Positions 53,188 through 61,916 of a DNA stretch of 64,000 bases are shown here, one piece after another. The translations under genes and the position numbers were made by a program. Numbering within the stretch: the first letter of the stretch is position 1; each line of letters starts with the position of its first letter. Under the pieces are notes generated by a model that saw only the letters and a program-made list of their open reading frames with translations, had not been told where the DNA came from and ran no database searches. Location of the stretch: the NCBI GenBank assembly GCA_937879855.1, contig CALFMO010000067.1, positions 124,001 through 188,000 of the forward strand, in the 5' to 3' direction. Source of the stretch: an uncultured Acidobacteriaceae bacterium (lineage in GTDB: Bacteria > Acidobacteriota > Terriglobia > Terriglobales > Acidobacteriaceae).

Positions 53188-54285
53188 TCAAGATTGAGTT
53201 CGCGCGGCGACTTGCAGGGCCGTGGCGTGAACAATCTCCGCGCCAATTTGATCCAGCGGCAGAATCTTGTCCGCCAGGCCGTTGCGAGCCACGAACCCTG
53301 GCATACCCCAAACCACGCTGCTGGCCTCATCCTGTACGAAGATGCGGGCTCCAGCGACGCGCAGCGCCTGGCATCCTCTCAGCCCGTCCTGGCCCATGCC
53401 GGTGAGAACCACGGCGAGCGCTCGTGCCCCGAAGACCGACGCGATAGAGTGGAAAAGCACATCCACCGATGGTCGGCAAAAATTTTCCTTCGCTCCCCGG
53501 TGCGTCTTTAACAGGACGATTCCATCCTGCCGGCTGACCACCATGTGAAAGTCTCCCGGAGCGATGAGCACGCAACCGGGCATGAGTGGTTCGCCGGAGA
53601 CACACTCCCGCACCGGCAACGCGCATTTCGCCGTGAGGCGTGCCGCCAGAAGTGAGGTAAAAATAGGCGGCATGTGCTGCGCGATTAACACGGGCAACGG
53701 AAAGTTCGCCGGCAAAGAAGGCAAAACTCGCGCCAGCGCGTCGGGACCACCGGTCGAAACACCAATCGCCACCACTTGCGGCGGGGTTAACAATCGCGGT
53801 CTGGAGGGAAAGATGCCAGGCGCTGGGACTCCTTGCAAGGATTGCGGAAGAATACTCTTCGGCACGTCTGGAAGATGGCAGAGCGCCCGGATCTTTGGAA
53901 TGAGCTCCCGCGATATCGCCTCAATCGTAGACGTCATATCAACGTTACTGGGTTTGGTGACGTAGTCGGTGGCACCCAAAGAAAGAGCTTCAAGCGTGGC
54001 CGAGGCGCCATGCTCGGTGAGCGTGCTGAACATGATGATGGGAACGCGTGCATCGATCTTGCGCAACTCGCGCACCGTTTCCAGGCCATCCATCTCCGGC
54101 ATTTCGATGTCGAGGAGAACAATGTCCGGCTTCAGGGCGGGAAACTTCACCAGGGCGACGCGTCCGTTAACCGCGGTGCCGGCAACCTCAAGATCCTTGT
54201 CTTGTGCGATGGCCACCGACAGGGTCTTACGAACTACCACCGCATCGTCGACGAGAAGCACTCGTTTTTTGACGGCTTCGGGCAA
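53188..54285 (-). CDS. cheB: Chemoreceptor methylesterase/deamidase CheB
   Basis: A 365-residue CheB. The receiver domain has phosphoacceptor Asp59 in VLLDIEMPEMDG. The esterase domain has the catalytic Ser in GVSTGGPDA, His in IAQHMPP and Asp in LTGMGQDGLRG. It removes methyl groups from chemoreceptors and deamidates glutamines. It is the last gene of the minus-strand chemosensory set, 29 bases beyond the MCP. No cheR is in the window. Confidence 0.94.
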   Translation of the reverse strand: MPEAVKKRVLLVDDAVVVRKTLSVAIAQDKDLEVAGTAVNGRVALVKFPALKPDIVLLDIEMPEMDGLETVRELRKIDARVPIIMFSTLTEHGASATLEALSLGATDYVTKPSNVDMTSTIEAISRELIPKIRALCHLPDVPKSILPQSLQGVPAPGIFPSRPRLLTPPQVVAIGVSTGGPDALARVLPSLPANFPLPVLIAQHMPPIFTSLLAARLTAKCALPVRECVSGEPLMPGCVLIAPGDFHMVVSRQDGIVLLKTHRGAKENFCRPSVDVLFHSIASVFGARALAVVLTGMGQDGLRGCQALRVAGARIFVQDEASSVVWGMPGFVARNGLADKILPLDQIGAEIVHATALQVAARTQS

Positions 54286-54314
54286 TCAGCCTGCCTCCTT
54301 CCCGCCTGGTCAAA

Positions 54315-55961
54315 TTATTTTCCGGCGGAGGCGGCCATGCTTTTGCCGCGCGCTTGCGGAACCGGCGCCGCTCCGGATCTTGCAGCCGTCACGTCGATCT
54401 TGAACTGGCTGACTAGGTTGTTCAGTTGTGCGGCCATTTCTGCCAGTTGGCTGGCGGCCTTCTGCGACTCCTGCGCGCTTGACGAGGTACCCCGCGCCGC
54501 CTCTGCGACGCCCGCAATGTTCTGTGTGATCTCGCCGGAGCCCTTGGCTGCATCCGCCACGTTGCGCGTCATCTCGTTCGTCGTGGCACTCTGTTCTTCC
54601 ACCGCAGTGGCAATCGTGCCCGAAATATCGTTGATCTGGCTGATAACCCCGCTGATGGTGCCAATCGCTTCCACCGCACCCTGTGTGTCGGTCTGGATGG
54701 CGGTAATCTTGCGGCTGATGTCTTCGGTGGCCTTGGCCGTCTGCTTCGCGAGTTCTTTGACTTCGTTGGCGACCACGGCAAAGCCCTTGCCGGCTTCCCC
54801 GGCGCGCGCCGCCTCAATCGTGGCGTTGAGTGCGAGCAGATTGGTTTGCTGCGCAATGGACGTGATGACCTTGATGACTTCGCCGATTTCGGCGCTGGAG
54901 GCTCCCAGTTTGGCGACTGTCGAGTTGGCGGCCTGCGCGGTCTGCACGGCGCTGGATGCAACGCTGGCAGCCTGGTGGGCATTGGTGGCAATCGACTGGA
55001 TGGTGGCAGTCATCTCTTCTCCGCCGGTGGAAACGCTTTGCAGGTTTTGACTGACCTGCTGAGTTGCTTGTGAGACGGTGCCCGCCTGAGCAGAAGTCTC
55101 TTCGGAATTAGCGGATATCTGCTGGCTGGTCGCGGAGAGTTCCTCGCTGGCGCTGGCCACATGCTGTGCGGTATCCGAGATTGACTGGATTACCTCGTGC
55201 AGATTGTTCTTCATCTGATTGAGGGCGAGACCAGCCTTGCCAAGTTCATCCTCGCTGGTAATCTTAATGTCCTCAATGGTCAGGTTCTTATTCGCGATGT
55301 CCTGAATCATGGTCAGCATGTTGGCAATGGATCCCGTGATGGAGCGTACGATCAGTATCGCCACCCCAAGCCCAACGAGGATGCCGACAACCGCCAGAAT
55401 AACGACCATTCGAATCGTTGACACTTCGACCTGCTCATGCTGGGTTTGCGCCGCCTCTTGTAGCTTGTCGATGGAGCCTTGGAGTTTATCGACCGCCTTC
55501 TCGGCATCCATGCGGACCTGGATTGCGTGCTCGGTAAAAAGTTCATCAGCCGCTTCCTTGGCTTTGCCACTGCGGCGCAATTCAATAGCCCGGCTCTGCA
55601 AGTCCCGAAGAGCTTTATCGCTTCTGTCTACGTCCCCCCATGCTGCCTTGCCCTCTTCGGTTTGCAGCAACTTGTTTAGAGCCTCCATGGAGTTGTCGAC
55701 TTCGGCGATGCCTTCCTCGCGGCGCTTGAGCGTCTCCTCCGTTCCAGAAAGCACATATCCACGTGTCGAACTGGTCTGCAGCTCGATGCCGCCATCCACC
55801 TCGGTCGCAAGCTGTTTCTTGTGTGCCTGATTATTGACGTTGTCACTGAGGTCGGAAAGCTTATTGATCGCGGTGTAGCTGACGACACCCATAACGGCCA
55901 TAATGAGAAGTAAGGCACCAAAACCCAACACCAGTTTCATTTTCAGGCTGATCTTGTTCAC
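54315..55961 (-). CDS. Methyl-accepting chemotaxis protein
   Basis: A 548-residue receptor. It has an N-terminal membrane helix (about 8-28), a periplasmic four-helix-bundle-like sensor (about 30-190), a second helix (about 192-213), HAMP, and a signalling domain with the hairpin tip in LLALNATIEAARAGEAGKGFAVVANEVKELA (read by position about 375-405). I start at a GTG at 55961 preceded by GGAGGG at six bases; the longer open frame upstream has no ribosome site or sensible sequence. The ligand is unknown. It is cotranscribed with cheB. Confidence 0.93.
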   Translation of the reverse strand: MNKISLKMKLVLGFGALLLIMAVMGVVSYTAINKLSDLSDNVNNQAHKKQLATEVDGGIELQTSSTRGYVLSGTEETLKRREEGIAEVDNSMEALNKLLQTEEGKAAWGDVDRSDKALRDLQSRAIELRRSGKAKEAADELFTEHAIQVRMDAEKAVDKLQGSIDKLQEAAQTQHEQVEVSTIRMVVILAVVGILVGLGVAILIVRSITGSIANMLTMIQDIANKNLTIEDIKITSEDELGKAGLALNQMKNNLHEVIQSISDTAQHVASASEELSATSQQISANSEETSAQAGTVSQATQQVSQNLQSVSTGGEEMTATIQSIATNAHQAASVASSAVQTAQAANSTVAKLGASSAEIGEVIKVITSIAQQTNLLALNATIEAARAGEAGKGFAVVANEVKELAKQTAKATEDISRKITAIQTDTQGAVEAIGTISGVISQINDISGTIATAVEEQSATTNEMTRNVADAAKGSGEITQNIAGVAEAARGTSSSAQESQKAASQLAEMAAQLNNLVSQFKIDVTAARSGAAPVPQARGKSMAASAGK

Positions 55962-56221
55962 GTGATCCCTCCGGCAGATTTTGCCCATGCCCGAGCCCGG
56001 GCAGTCGCGCAATGGTGCGAACTTCAGCTCGCAGCAAGAGGCTCGCACCAAGGATTCATCGGCACCAGCGAGAACGCCTTTAGTCTGCCCCCCGGGCGGC
56101 AGCTCGATTGCTAGTTCCTGCAAGCTACTCAAAGGGAGATGTCCGATTGCGAGCGAGGGGACCAAAAATGCACAGAGCGCATGAGGCTTCGTTCATTGAG
56201 CAGCGCTCCGAGGCTCCGAGT

Positions 56222-57070
56222 TCACCGGTTCGGACGCAACCAGGCGTAGAGGTTTGCAATCGCATATGTTCCCCCCACAAAAACCCGCTTGTCGGGAGCA
56301 TCCGGACTAACTCCGAGATCCAACCCCGCATCTAGCAGAATGCGCGGATGCAGTTGATAGGTCACGCCGGCCATGACCGATGCAAATGCCGGAGTCTGGT
56401 CGTTCAGCGAGGTGTAGCCGTATCCTTCTCCGACCAGGCTCAGCCCGCGCGTTAGCGGAACGGAAAACGACAACGCCAGCCCGGTGTTGTGATCGACTCC
56501 CGGCGCCCCGTGGCGGCCAGCCAGCAGCGGGCTTACGTTGAAATCAAGATGAAAGCGGGAGATGTCTTTGCTGACCAGGAACGAGACGGCATGGTCGACT
56601 TCTCCCGAGCCAATTTCTTTAGTTTCGTCGGCGGTCGGCACTTTCGCCTGATAAAAAACGCCCAAGCCTGGTCGGAGACGGTTCTGCGTCACGAAGTGAT
56701 ATTTCAGCCCCAGCCAGGTATCGCCAAAACCGGTCCGCGCTCCGGCTTCGTCCACAATGTTCCAGAAATCGCCAGACGCCCAGTGGAAATCCAAGTGGGG
56801 CGTGAGACCTAAACGAAGGCCACCCGAGAGATCATCGCGGTGGCCGCCACCTCCCGGCCATTGCCGTTCGAAACCGTACTCGGCTTCCACCACGCCGCAC
56901 TGCGTCGTGTCTGCTCCATTAGAGACAGTGGGGCGGCTGGGCACAGAGACGATGGTCGTGCTGAAGCAGGAACTCTCCGACGGACTCGCGGCCTGCTGCG
57001 CCGACGCACCGACGGCAATGAACGAAAGCGTCAAGGCCAGAATGCAGAGGAGATGACTAGAGAACCTCAT
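56222..57070 (-). CDS. Predicted outer-membrane beta-barrel protein within the che cluster
   Basis: A 282-residue protein with a signal peptide (LLCILALTLSFIAVGASA) and predicted amphipathic beta-strands throughout: GGLRLGLTPHLDFHW, DTWLGLKYHFVTQ, GLSLVGEGYGYTSL and a C-terminal strand ending in NLYAWLRPNR. It resembles the transporter/phenol-MetA-like barrel class. Function unknown. It lies between cheW and the MCP on the same strand, with about 200-260 bases either side, so it may be its own unit. Confidence 0.62.
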   Translation of the reverse strand: MRFSSHLLCILALTLSFIAVGASAQQAASPSESSCFSTTIVSVPSRPTVSNGADTTQCGVVEAEYGFERQWPGGGGHRDDLSGGLRLGLTPHLDFHWASGDFWNIVDEAGARTGFGDTWLGLKYHFVTQNRLRPGLGVFYQAKVPTADETKEIGSGEVDHAVSFLVSKDISRFHLDFNVSPLLAGRHGAPGVDHNTGLALSFSVPLTRGLSLVGEGYGYTSLNDQTPAFASVMAGVTYQLHPRILLDAGLDLGVSPDAPDKRVFVGGTYAIANLYAWLRPNR

Positions 57071-57268
57071 AGATTTCTAATCTCCTGAGCAGCGCGAAGA
57101 CTGGGAGGAGTTGCTGCTCTGTTTGCTTATCGGCAGAAAACCCGCGCAAATCCTGGCGTCTGTAGATGACGGATTACCGGTCTTTCGTAATAGGTGGGCG
57201 GTGGGTTGATGTGATCCGGCTCTTGGCGCCCGCGTAATAAAAAAATGCGACGTTTCGATGCGCGGGTC

Positions 57269-57718
57269 TCAGGACGCCGCAACCGACTCGGCGACCGGGA
57301 GCTGGCAGGCTTTCTCGGTGTCCAGCACGTGGAGCAGCTTGCCTTCCAGCTTGTGCACTCCGAGAATCATCGAGCGCACCGCGCCGCGCAGCGTTTCCGG
57401 AGGCGCTTCAAAGCTGCCCTGCTCTACTTCGATCACTTCCCCGATCTCGTCGACCAAAAGGCTGACTGCGCCATCGGGCGTGCGGACGACCACGTTAATG
57501 GGCAACTCGCCTGCGGCGCGCTCGTTGAGCTCCAGCCTCCGCCGCAAGTCGATGGCGACCACGATCTGGCCCCGCAGGTTGATCATGCCTTCGACCACTT
57601 CGGGCGCCAGCGGCACGCGTGTCATTTCCTGGAAGCGAATCACTTCCTGCACCTGCGGAACGGGTACGCCGAAAAGATAGGCGTCCAGATGGAATGTGCA
57701 GAACTGTTGCGATGCCAT
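57269..57718 (-). CDS. cheW: Chemotaxis coupling protein CheW
   Basis: A 149-residue single CheW domain linking receptors to CheA. It begins QFCTFHLDAYLFGVPVPQVQEV and has GMINLRGQIVVAIDLRRRL, characteristic of the family. TTAGGAGC lies before the ATG at 57718, which I choose because the domain starts there. It follows cheA by ten bases. Confidence 0.92.
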   Translation of the reverse strand: MASQQFCTFHLDAYLFGVPVPQVQEVIRFQEMTRVPLAPEVVEGMINLRGQIVVAIDLRRRLELNERAAGELPINVVVRTPDGAVSLLVDEIGEVIEVEQGSFEAPPETLRGAVRSMILGVHKLEGKLLHVLDTEKACQLPVAESVAAS

Positions 57719-57728
57719 GAAATTGCTC

Positions 57729-60101
57729 CTAAGTGCTGCGTGTTTCGGCTGCCACCGCATCGAGCAGTCCGGGAACGGCGGCCCGCACAATGGCGGGCAC
57801 GTCCAGCAAATCGGTGACCTGTCGTTGCGTCACGAAAGAACCCACCACTCCGGCGCGAGGCGTGAGCGGTTCGACCGCGGCGCGTTCTTCCACGATGTCC
57901 ACAATGCGGTCCACAATCAGCCCCACGGTGCGCTTGCCTTCGGCATAAACAACCACCTGGATTGAGTTCGTATTCGCCAGCATCTCCGCGTCGCTGGCTG
58001 CCGGAATCACTTGCGACAGCCGCACCAGCGGGATGATCTGTCCGCGGTACTGCATGACTTCCTGCGTGCCAGCATGTTCGATTACGCTCCGCGGGAACTC
58101 TTCCAGACGCGCTACCAGGGACAACGGGATAGCCACGCGGCCCTCCAGCCCGTTCTCGGCCAGAAGCAGGGCATGCTCCTCGTCGGATCCCGACTTGACG
58201 ATCTCGCTGTGCCGCCCGTCATGCTCGGAATCCCGCGCTTCGGCAATCACCTGGGTACGTTGTGCCAGCCCAAGTACATCCAGGATCAGGGCCACCCGCC
58301 CGTCTCCCATGATGGTCGCACCCGAGTAGGCGCTGATTCCCTTCAGTTGTTTCCCCAGCGGCTTGACCACGATTTCCTCGGTGTCGAGAATGTCGTCTAC
58401 CACCAGGCCGAATGCCTGCCCCTCGGCCTGCAGAACGACAATGTTCACATTCTGCAGCGTATTTTCTTTTTTTTCTGCGACAGGCGGAAGCGCGAGTCCC
58501 GCGCCGGTTCGCCGGGGCGCCACATTCAACGTTTGACTGAGATACACGAGCGGGAGCAGTTGCCCACGCAACCGGTGGACGGGCGCTCCGTGCACTGTCT
58601 CGATCGCCTTGCCCGACTCGAGCCGCACGAGCTCCGTCAGGCTGATCTGGGGAATGGCGAAGCGCTCTCCACTACAGCGGACGATAAGCGCGGGAATGAT
58701 GGCCAGGGTCAGCGGAATCTTCACCCGCACGGTCGTGCCTTTGCCCGCGACCGACTGCACATCGACCGTGCCACCGATCTTCTCCACGTTGGTCTTGACC
58801 ACGTCCATGCCAACGCCACGCCCGGATACGTTGGTGATCTTTTCGGCGGTAGAAAAGCCGGGCAGAAAAATCAGGTTGAAAATGTCGCGGTCGGGCATCC
58901 GCGCCGCTTGCTCGCTCGAGGTCAGGCCGCGCTCGACCGCTTTCCTGCGGATGCGGTCTGCATTCAATCCGGCGCCGTCGTCGCTGATCTCAATGTTGAC
59001 CTGGCCACCCTCGTGGAAAGCGCGCAGTGTCAGCACCCCGGTGGCGTCTTTTCCCGCACGCCGGCGCGCCTCCGGCGCTTCGATCCCGTGATCCATGGAG
59101 TTGCGCACCAGATGAGTGAGCGGGTCTTTGATGGCTTCGATGATGGTGCGGTCAAGCTCGGTGTCCTGTCCAACCATCTCCAGGCGAACTTCTTTGCCGC
59201 AACTGTGCGCCAGGTCGCGGACAGTGCGCGGAAACTTGTTCCAGATATTGCCGATCGGCTGCATGCGCGTCTTCATGACGTCTTCCTGCAGTTCGGTCGC
59301 GATCAGGTTCATGCGCTGGGAAACGGTGTGCAAGCCTGCATCCTGCGCCGTGTTGGAGAACTGCAGCAACTGGTTGCGGGCCAGCACCAGTTCTCCGACC
59401 AGGTTCATGAGCTTGTCGAGAAGATTGACGCCAACTCTAACGGTTTCCACCCCCGAATCATGTGCGCGCGCATCCGGGATTTGCTGGGGAGCCGGGGCTT
59501 CGTCTTGCGAGCTTGCGACTTTTCCCGCAACCGCGGGGTGCGAAGTGCCATTCGCCGGACTCGACGATTCTTCTCTCGGAAGAATAGGGGAGTCCGGTCC
59601 TGCATCCAAAATTCGGATAGTGGTTTCAGGCGAGACAGTTGCCGCGGCTTCGGCGGCGCTCGGGGCGACGGCCGCAGGTTTACTCACACTGGCCGCCGCG
59701 GGTGATGAGGCGGGTTTCGCCTCCCCGCCGCCCTGCAGTTGTTTTAACCGCTCGCGCAACTCGGGATAATCGTTCTCCCCATCATGTTCGGTAGCCTGAA
59801 TTGCAGCGAGCATACAGCGCACCGCATCGACCATGGCCAGCAGTCCGCTAGTGACTTCCTCGGTGAGGGCGAGCTTCCCATCACGCAGCAGCGAGAGCAA
59901 GCTTTCTCCTGCATGGGCCACTTTTTCCAGGCACGCAAACCCCAGAAATCCGCAGCTGCCCTTGATGGTATGAATCGTCCGAAAAATGCTCGCTAACAGC
60001 TCCTTGGACGACGGTTCCGATTCCAGTTTCACCAGTTCCTGGTCGAGCCGGTCCAGGTTCTCGTTGCTTTCGATAAGAAAATCCTTAACGATTTCGTCCA
60101 T
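57729..60101 (-). CDS. cheA: Chemotaxis histidine kinase CheA with two CheW-like domains
   Basis: A 790-residue CheA. It has an N-terminal phosphotransfer domain with His44 in RTIHTIKGSCGFLG, an Ala/Pro-rich linker (about 120-210), a dimerisation region, and an ATPase domain with LVRNSMDHGIEAPE and SGRGVGMDVVKTNVEKIGG. These are followed by two CheW-like regulatory domains (about 470-630 and 640-780), one more than the usual single P5. No P2-type CheY-binding domain is obvious. No response regulator CheY is adjacent, so the phosphate acceptor besides CheB lies elsewhere. First gene of the minus-strand set. Confidence 0.93.
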   Translation of the reverse strand: MDEIVKDFLIESNENLDRLDQELVKLESEPSSKELLASIFRTIHTIKGSCGFLGFACLEKVAHAGESLLSLLRDGKLALTEEVTSGLLAMVDAVRCMLAAIQATEHDGENDYPELRERLKQLQGGGEAKPASSPAAASVSKPAAVAPSAAEAAATVSPETTIRILDAGPDSPILPREESSSPANGTSHPAVAGKVASSQDEAPAPQQIPDARAHDSGVETVRVGVNLLDKLMNLVGELVLARNQLLQFSNTAQDAGLHTVSQRMNLIATELQEDVMKTRMQPIGNIWNKFPRTVRDLAHSCGKEVRLEMVGQDTELDRTIIEAIKDPLTHLVRNSMDHGIEAPEARRRAGKDATGVLTLRAFHEGGQVNIEISDDGAGLNADRIRRKAVERGLTSSEQAARMPDRDIFNLIFLPGFSTAEKITNVSGRGVGMDVVKTNVEKIGGTVDVQSVAGKGTTVRVKIPLTLAIIPALIVRCSGERFAIPQISLTELVRLESGKAIETVHGAPVHRLRGQLLPLVYLSQTLNVAPRRTGAGLALPPVAEKKENTLQNVNIVVLQAEGQAFGLVVDDILDTEEIVVKPLGKQLKGISAYSGATIMGDGRVALILDVLGLAQRTQVIAEARDSEHDGRHSEIVKSGSDEEHALLLAENGLEGRVAIPLSLVARLEEFPRSVIEHAGTQEVMQYRGQIIPLVRLSQVIPAASDAEMLANTNSIQVVVYAEGKRTVGLIVDRIVDIVEERAAVEPLTPRAGVVGSFVTQRQVTDLLDVPAIVRAAVPGLLDAVAAETRST

Positions 60102-60336
60102 AGATTGCTCGGCAGTAGACTGCCAGTGCCAAACGCAGGCTGGCGTCTGCCCGTCTCTCTAGGCCACATCGGCATTCGAGGTGACAACTTCAGTTTGCCG
60201 TTGCGGCAGCAATCGCTTTTGGAAACTTCCGGCTAACTACTGGGATTAGGACCGGACCTGCTGGGACTCTGGATTCACATCATGTTTCTCCCTAGGGCCG
60301 CTTGAAGCGCGTTTGCTACGCCCTTACACTGGAAGC

Positions 60337-61284
60337 ATGCACGTGCACGTTCATGGCGCGGGCGGTCCCACGCGGGTTCTGAAGATATCGCTCGCCGTGA
60401 CCCTGGCCTATATCGCGCTGCTGGTCGTGGCCGGCATCCGGGCTCATTCGCTGGCGCTGCTGTCGGAAGCCGGACATAATTTGTCGGACTTCCTCGCGCT
60501 GTTGCTGTCTCTCGTTGCCGTCTACTTTCAATCGCGCCCCGCCAGTTCCACCAAGACTTACGGCTACCACCGCGCCGGAGTGCTGGCTGCCCTGGTCAAC
60601 GCAACTTCGCTGGTCGCAGTTTCGTTTTTCATCTTCTACGAGGCCTTCCGTCGCCTGCAGCACCCGCAGCAAGTGCAGGCAGGGCTGATGATGTGGGTGG
60701 CGGCGGCCGGCGTGGTGATGAATGGAGCGATCGCGCTGCTTCTCTATCGTTCTACCCGGCGTTCGGGCCACGGCTCCGGCGATGTCAACCTCCGCAGCGC
60801 GCTACTGCACGAAGTCGGCGACACCCTTTCTACTGCGGCGGTTATTGCCGGCGGCTGGGCGATTCTGGCGACAGGAAATTACTGGATTGATTCCGTGCTT
60901 TCGGTGGGGATCGGCGTGCTCATCCTGTGGTCAGGCTTCGGCATTGTGCGCGAAACGCTCAACATTTTGCTGGAAGGCACGCCGCGTGGCATGAAGCTGG
61001 AGAAGATCGAGTCCGCGATCCGCGCAATCGGCGGCGTCAACGACGTGCACGATCTCCACGTCTGGAGCATCGGATCAGAGACCCACGCGCTCTCCTGCCA
61101 CATCTCCATCGCCGACATTCCGCCCTCGGTGAGCGAACGCATCTTGCGCGACGTGAAAGAGTGCCTGCTGCGAGACTTCCGCATCGACCACACGACCATT
61201 CAGTTCGAGCACGTGGTGTGCGAAGTAGCCCACGGATGCGTGATCCCGGTGGCAGAGAGTGAAGAACACCATCACAGCCACTGA
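60337..61284 (+). CDS. Cation diffusion facilitator (zinc/divalent-metal efflux)
   Basis: A 315-residue membrane transporter of the CDF family. It has six membrane segments with the metal-site motif HNLSD in SEAGHNLSDFLAL and HEVGD in LLHEVGDTLSTAAV, and a cytoplasmic C-terminal domain (about 215-300) with VHDLHVWSIGSETHALSCHI. The His-rich N-terminus MHVHVHG and the C-terminus EEHHHSH may bind metal. It exports Zn or related ions by proton exchange. I prefer the ATG at 60337; a TTG at 60313 would add eight residues. Confidence 0.9.
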   Translation: MHVHVHGAGGPTRVLKISLAVTLAYIALLVVAGIRAHSLALLSEAGHNLSDFLALLLSLVAVYFQSRPASSTKTYGYHRAGVLAALVNATSLVAVSFFIFYEAFRRLQHPQQVQAGLMMWVAAAGVVMNGAIALLLYRSTRRSGHGSGDVNLRSALLHEVGDTLSTAAVIAGGWAILATGNYWIDSVLSVGIGVLILWSGFGIVRETLNILLEGTPRGMKLEKIESAIRAIGGVNDVHDLHVWSIGSETHALSCHISIADIPPSVSERILRDVKECLLRDFRIDHTTIQFEHVVCEVAHGCVIPVAESEEHHHSH

Positions 61285-61338
61285 CATCTTCAGCGAATGT
61301 ACTCCGCAAACATCGGTGCCAGAATTCATCACCGACGG

Positions 61339-61619
61339 CTACTTCGGCCACTCCTGTGCTCCATGCAGAAGCCGTAAGATCTCAACCGCATTCTCATGGA
61401 CGCGATAAACCGCAAGATAGGGTATCCACTAAACACAAGCTCACGCGTGTCCGGTTTTCGGCCTGTCCTTCCGTACTCAGGAAATGTTGTTAGCAGATCG
61501 ATTTGACGGTGAATGGAAAGGGCGACACGGCGGGCAGTGGCTCCGCTGCCATGTTTTTCAATGTAATCGCAAATATTCGTGAAATCGCGAACGGCAGAAT
61601 CCGTCCAACGAATGTCCAT
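61339..61619 (-). pseudogene. Frameshifted RelE/ParE-family toxin
   Basis: The toxin begins at ATG 61619, overlapping the antitoxin stop (TGATG). It reads as a good ParE-like protein to LVFSGYP. After that the frame continues as IASMRMRLRSYGFCMEHRSG to 61329, unlike the family. In the alternate frame the same DNA encodes YLAVYRVHENAVEILRLLHG followed by AQEWPK and a stop at 61339-61341, precisely the family's C-terminus. A missing base in the C-run (plus-strand GGG at 61420-61422) explains this. Either an inactivating mutation or a sequencing/assembly error; the read-through product would be abnormal. Confidence 0.82.
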
Positions 61620-61843
61620 CAACCCGGATACCGTTCGTCGATCATTTTCCGGACATCCGCGTGATCCACGAACTCGCCACGCTCCGCGGCGGCAAGACCC
61701 TGATTGACCTCGCGCAGGAACCACTCCTCGTAGTTCACCATGCGCTCCACCGCCTCCACTACCAGCGACTCGCTGGCACGGCCCTGCTCGGCTGCCAAGC
61801 GGCTAAGCTTCGCTTGCAAATCGGGATCGAGCGGCACATCCAT
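61619..61843 (-). CDS. ParD/CopG-like antitoxin
   Basis: A 74-residue protein with an N-terminal ribbon-helix-helix-like segment (VPLDPDLQAKLSRLAAEQGRASE, by position 3-25) and a charged C-terminal toxin-binding tail with RGEFVDHADVRKMID. It overlaps the toxin start. Such antitoxins repress their own operon and neutralise the toxin; here the toxin is frameshifted, so the gene may be a remnant. Confidence 0.8.
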   Translation of the reverse strand: MDVPLDPDLQAKLSRLAAEQGRASESLVVEAVERMVNYEEWFLREVNQGLAAAERGEFVDHADVRKMIDERYPG

Positions 61844-61916
61844 GAGTTAAGAGTAGGTGCGGTAGGATGAGCTGTCAACAAATTCGTATTCGATCGGTTG
61901 ACGGCTGCCGTGGAAC

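Noticed and set aside
53833..55050. 405-codon plus-strand open frame
   Set aside because: Antisense to the MCP and the start of cheB; Ala/Ser-rich shadow of the MCP signalling domain.
58011..59705. 564-codon plus-strand open frame
   Set aside because: Lies wholly antisense to cheA, which has full domain and motif support. The translation is Arg/His/Gln-rich with no recognisable domain; a GC-rich codon-pattern shadow.
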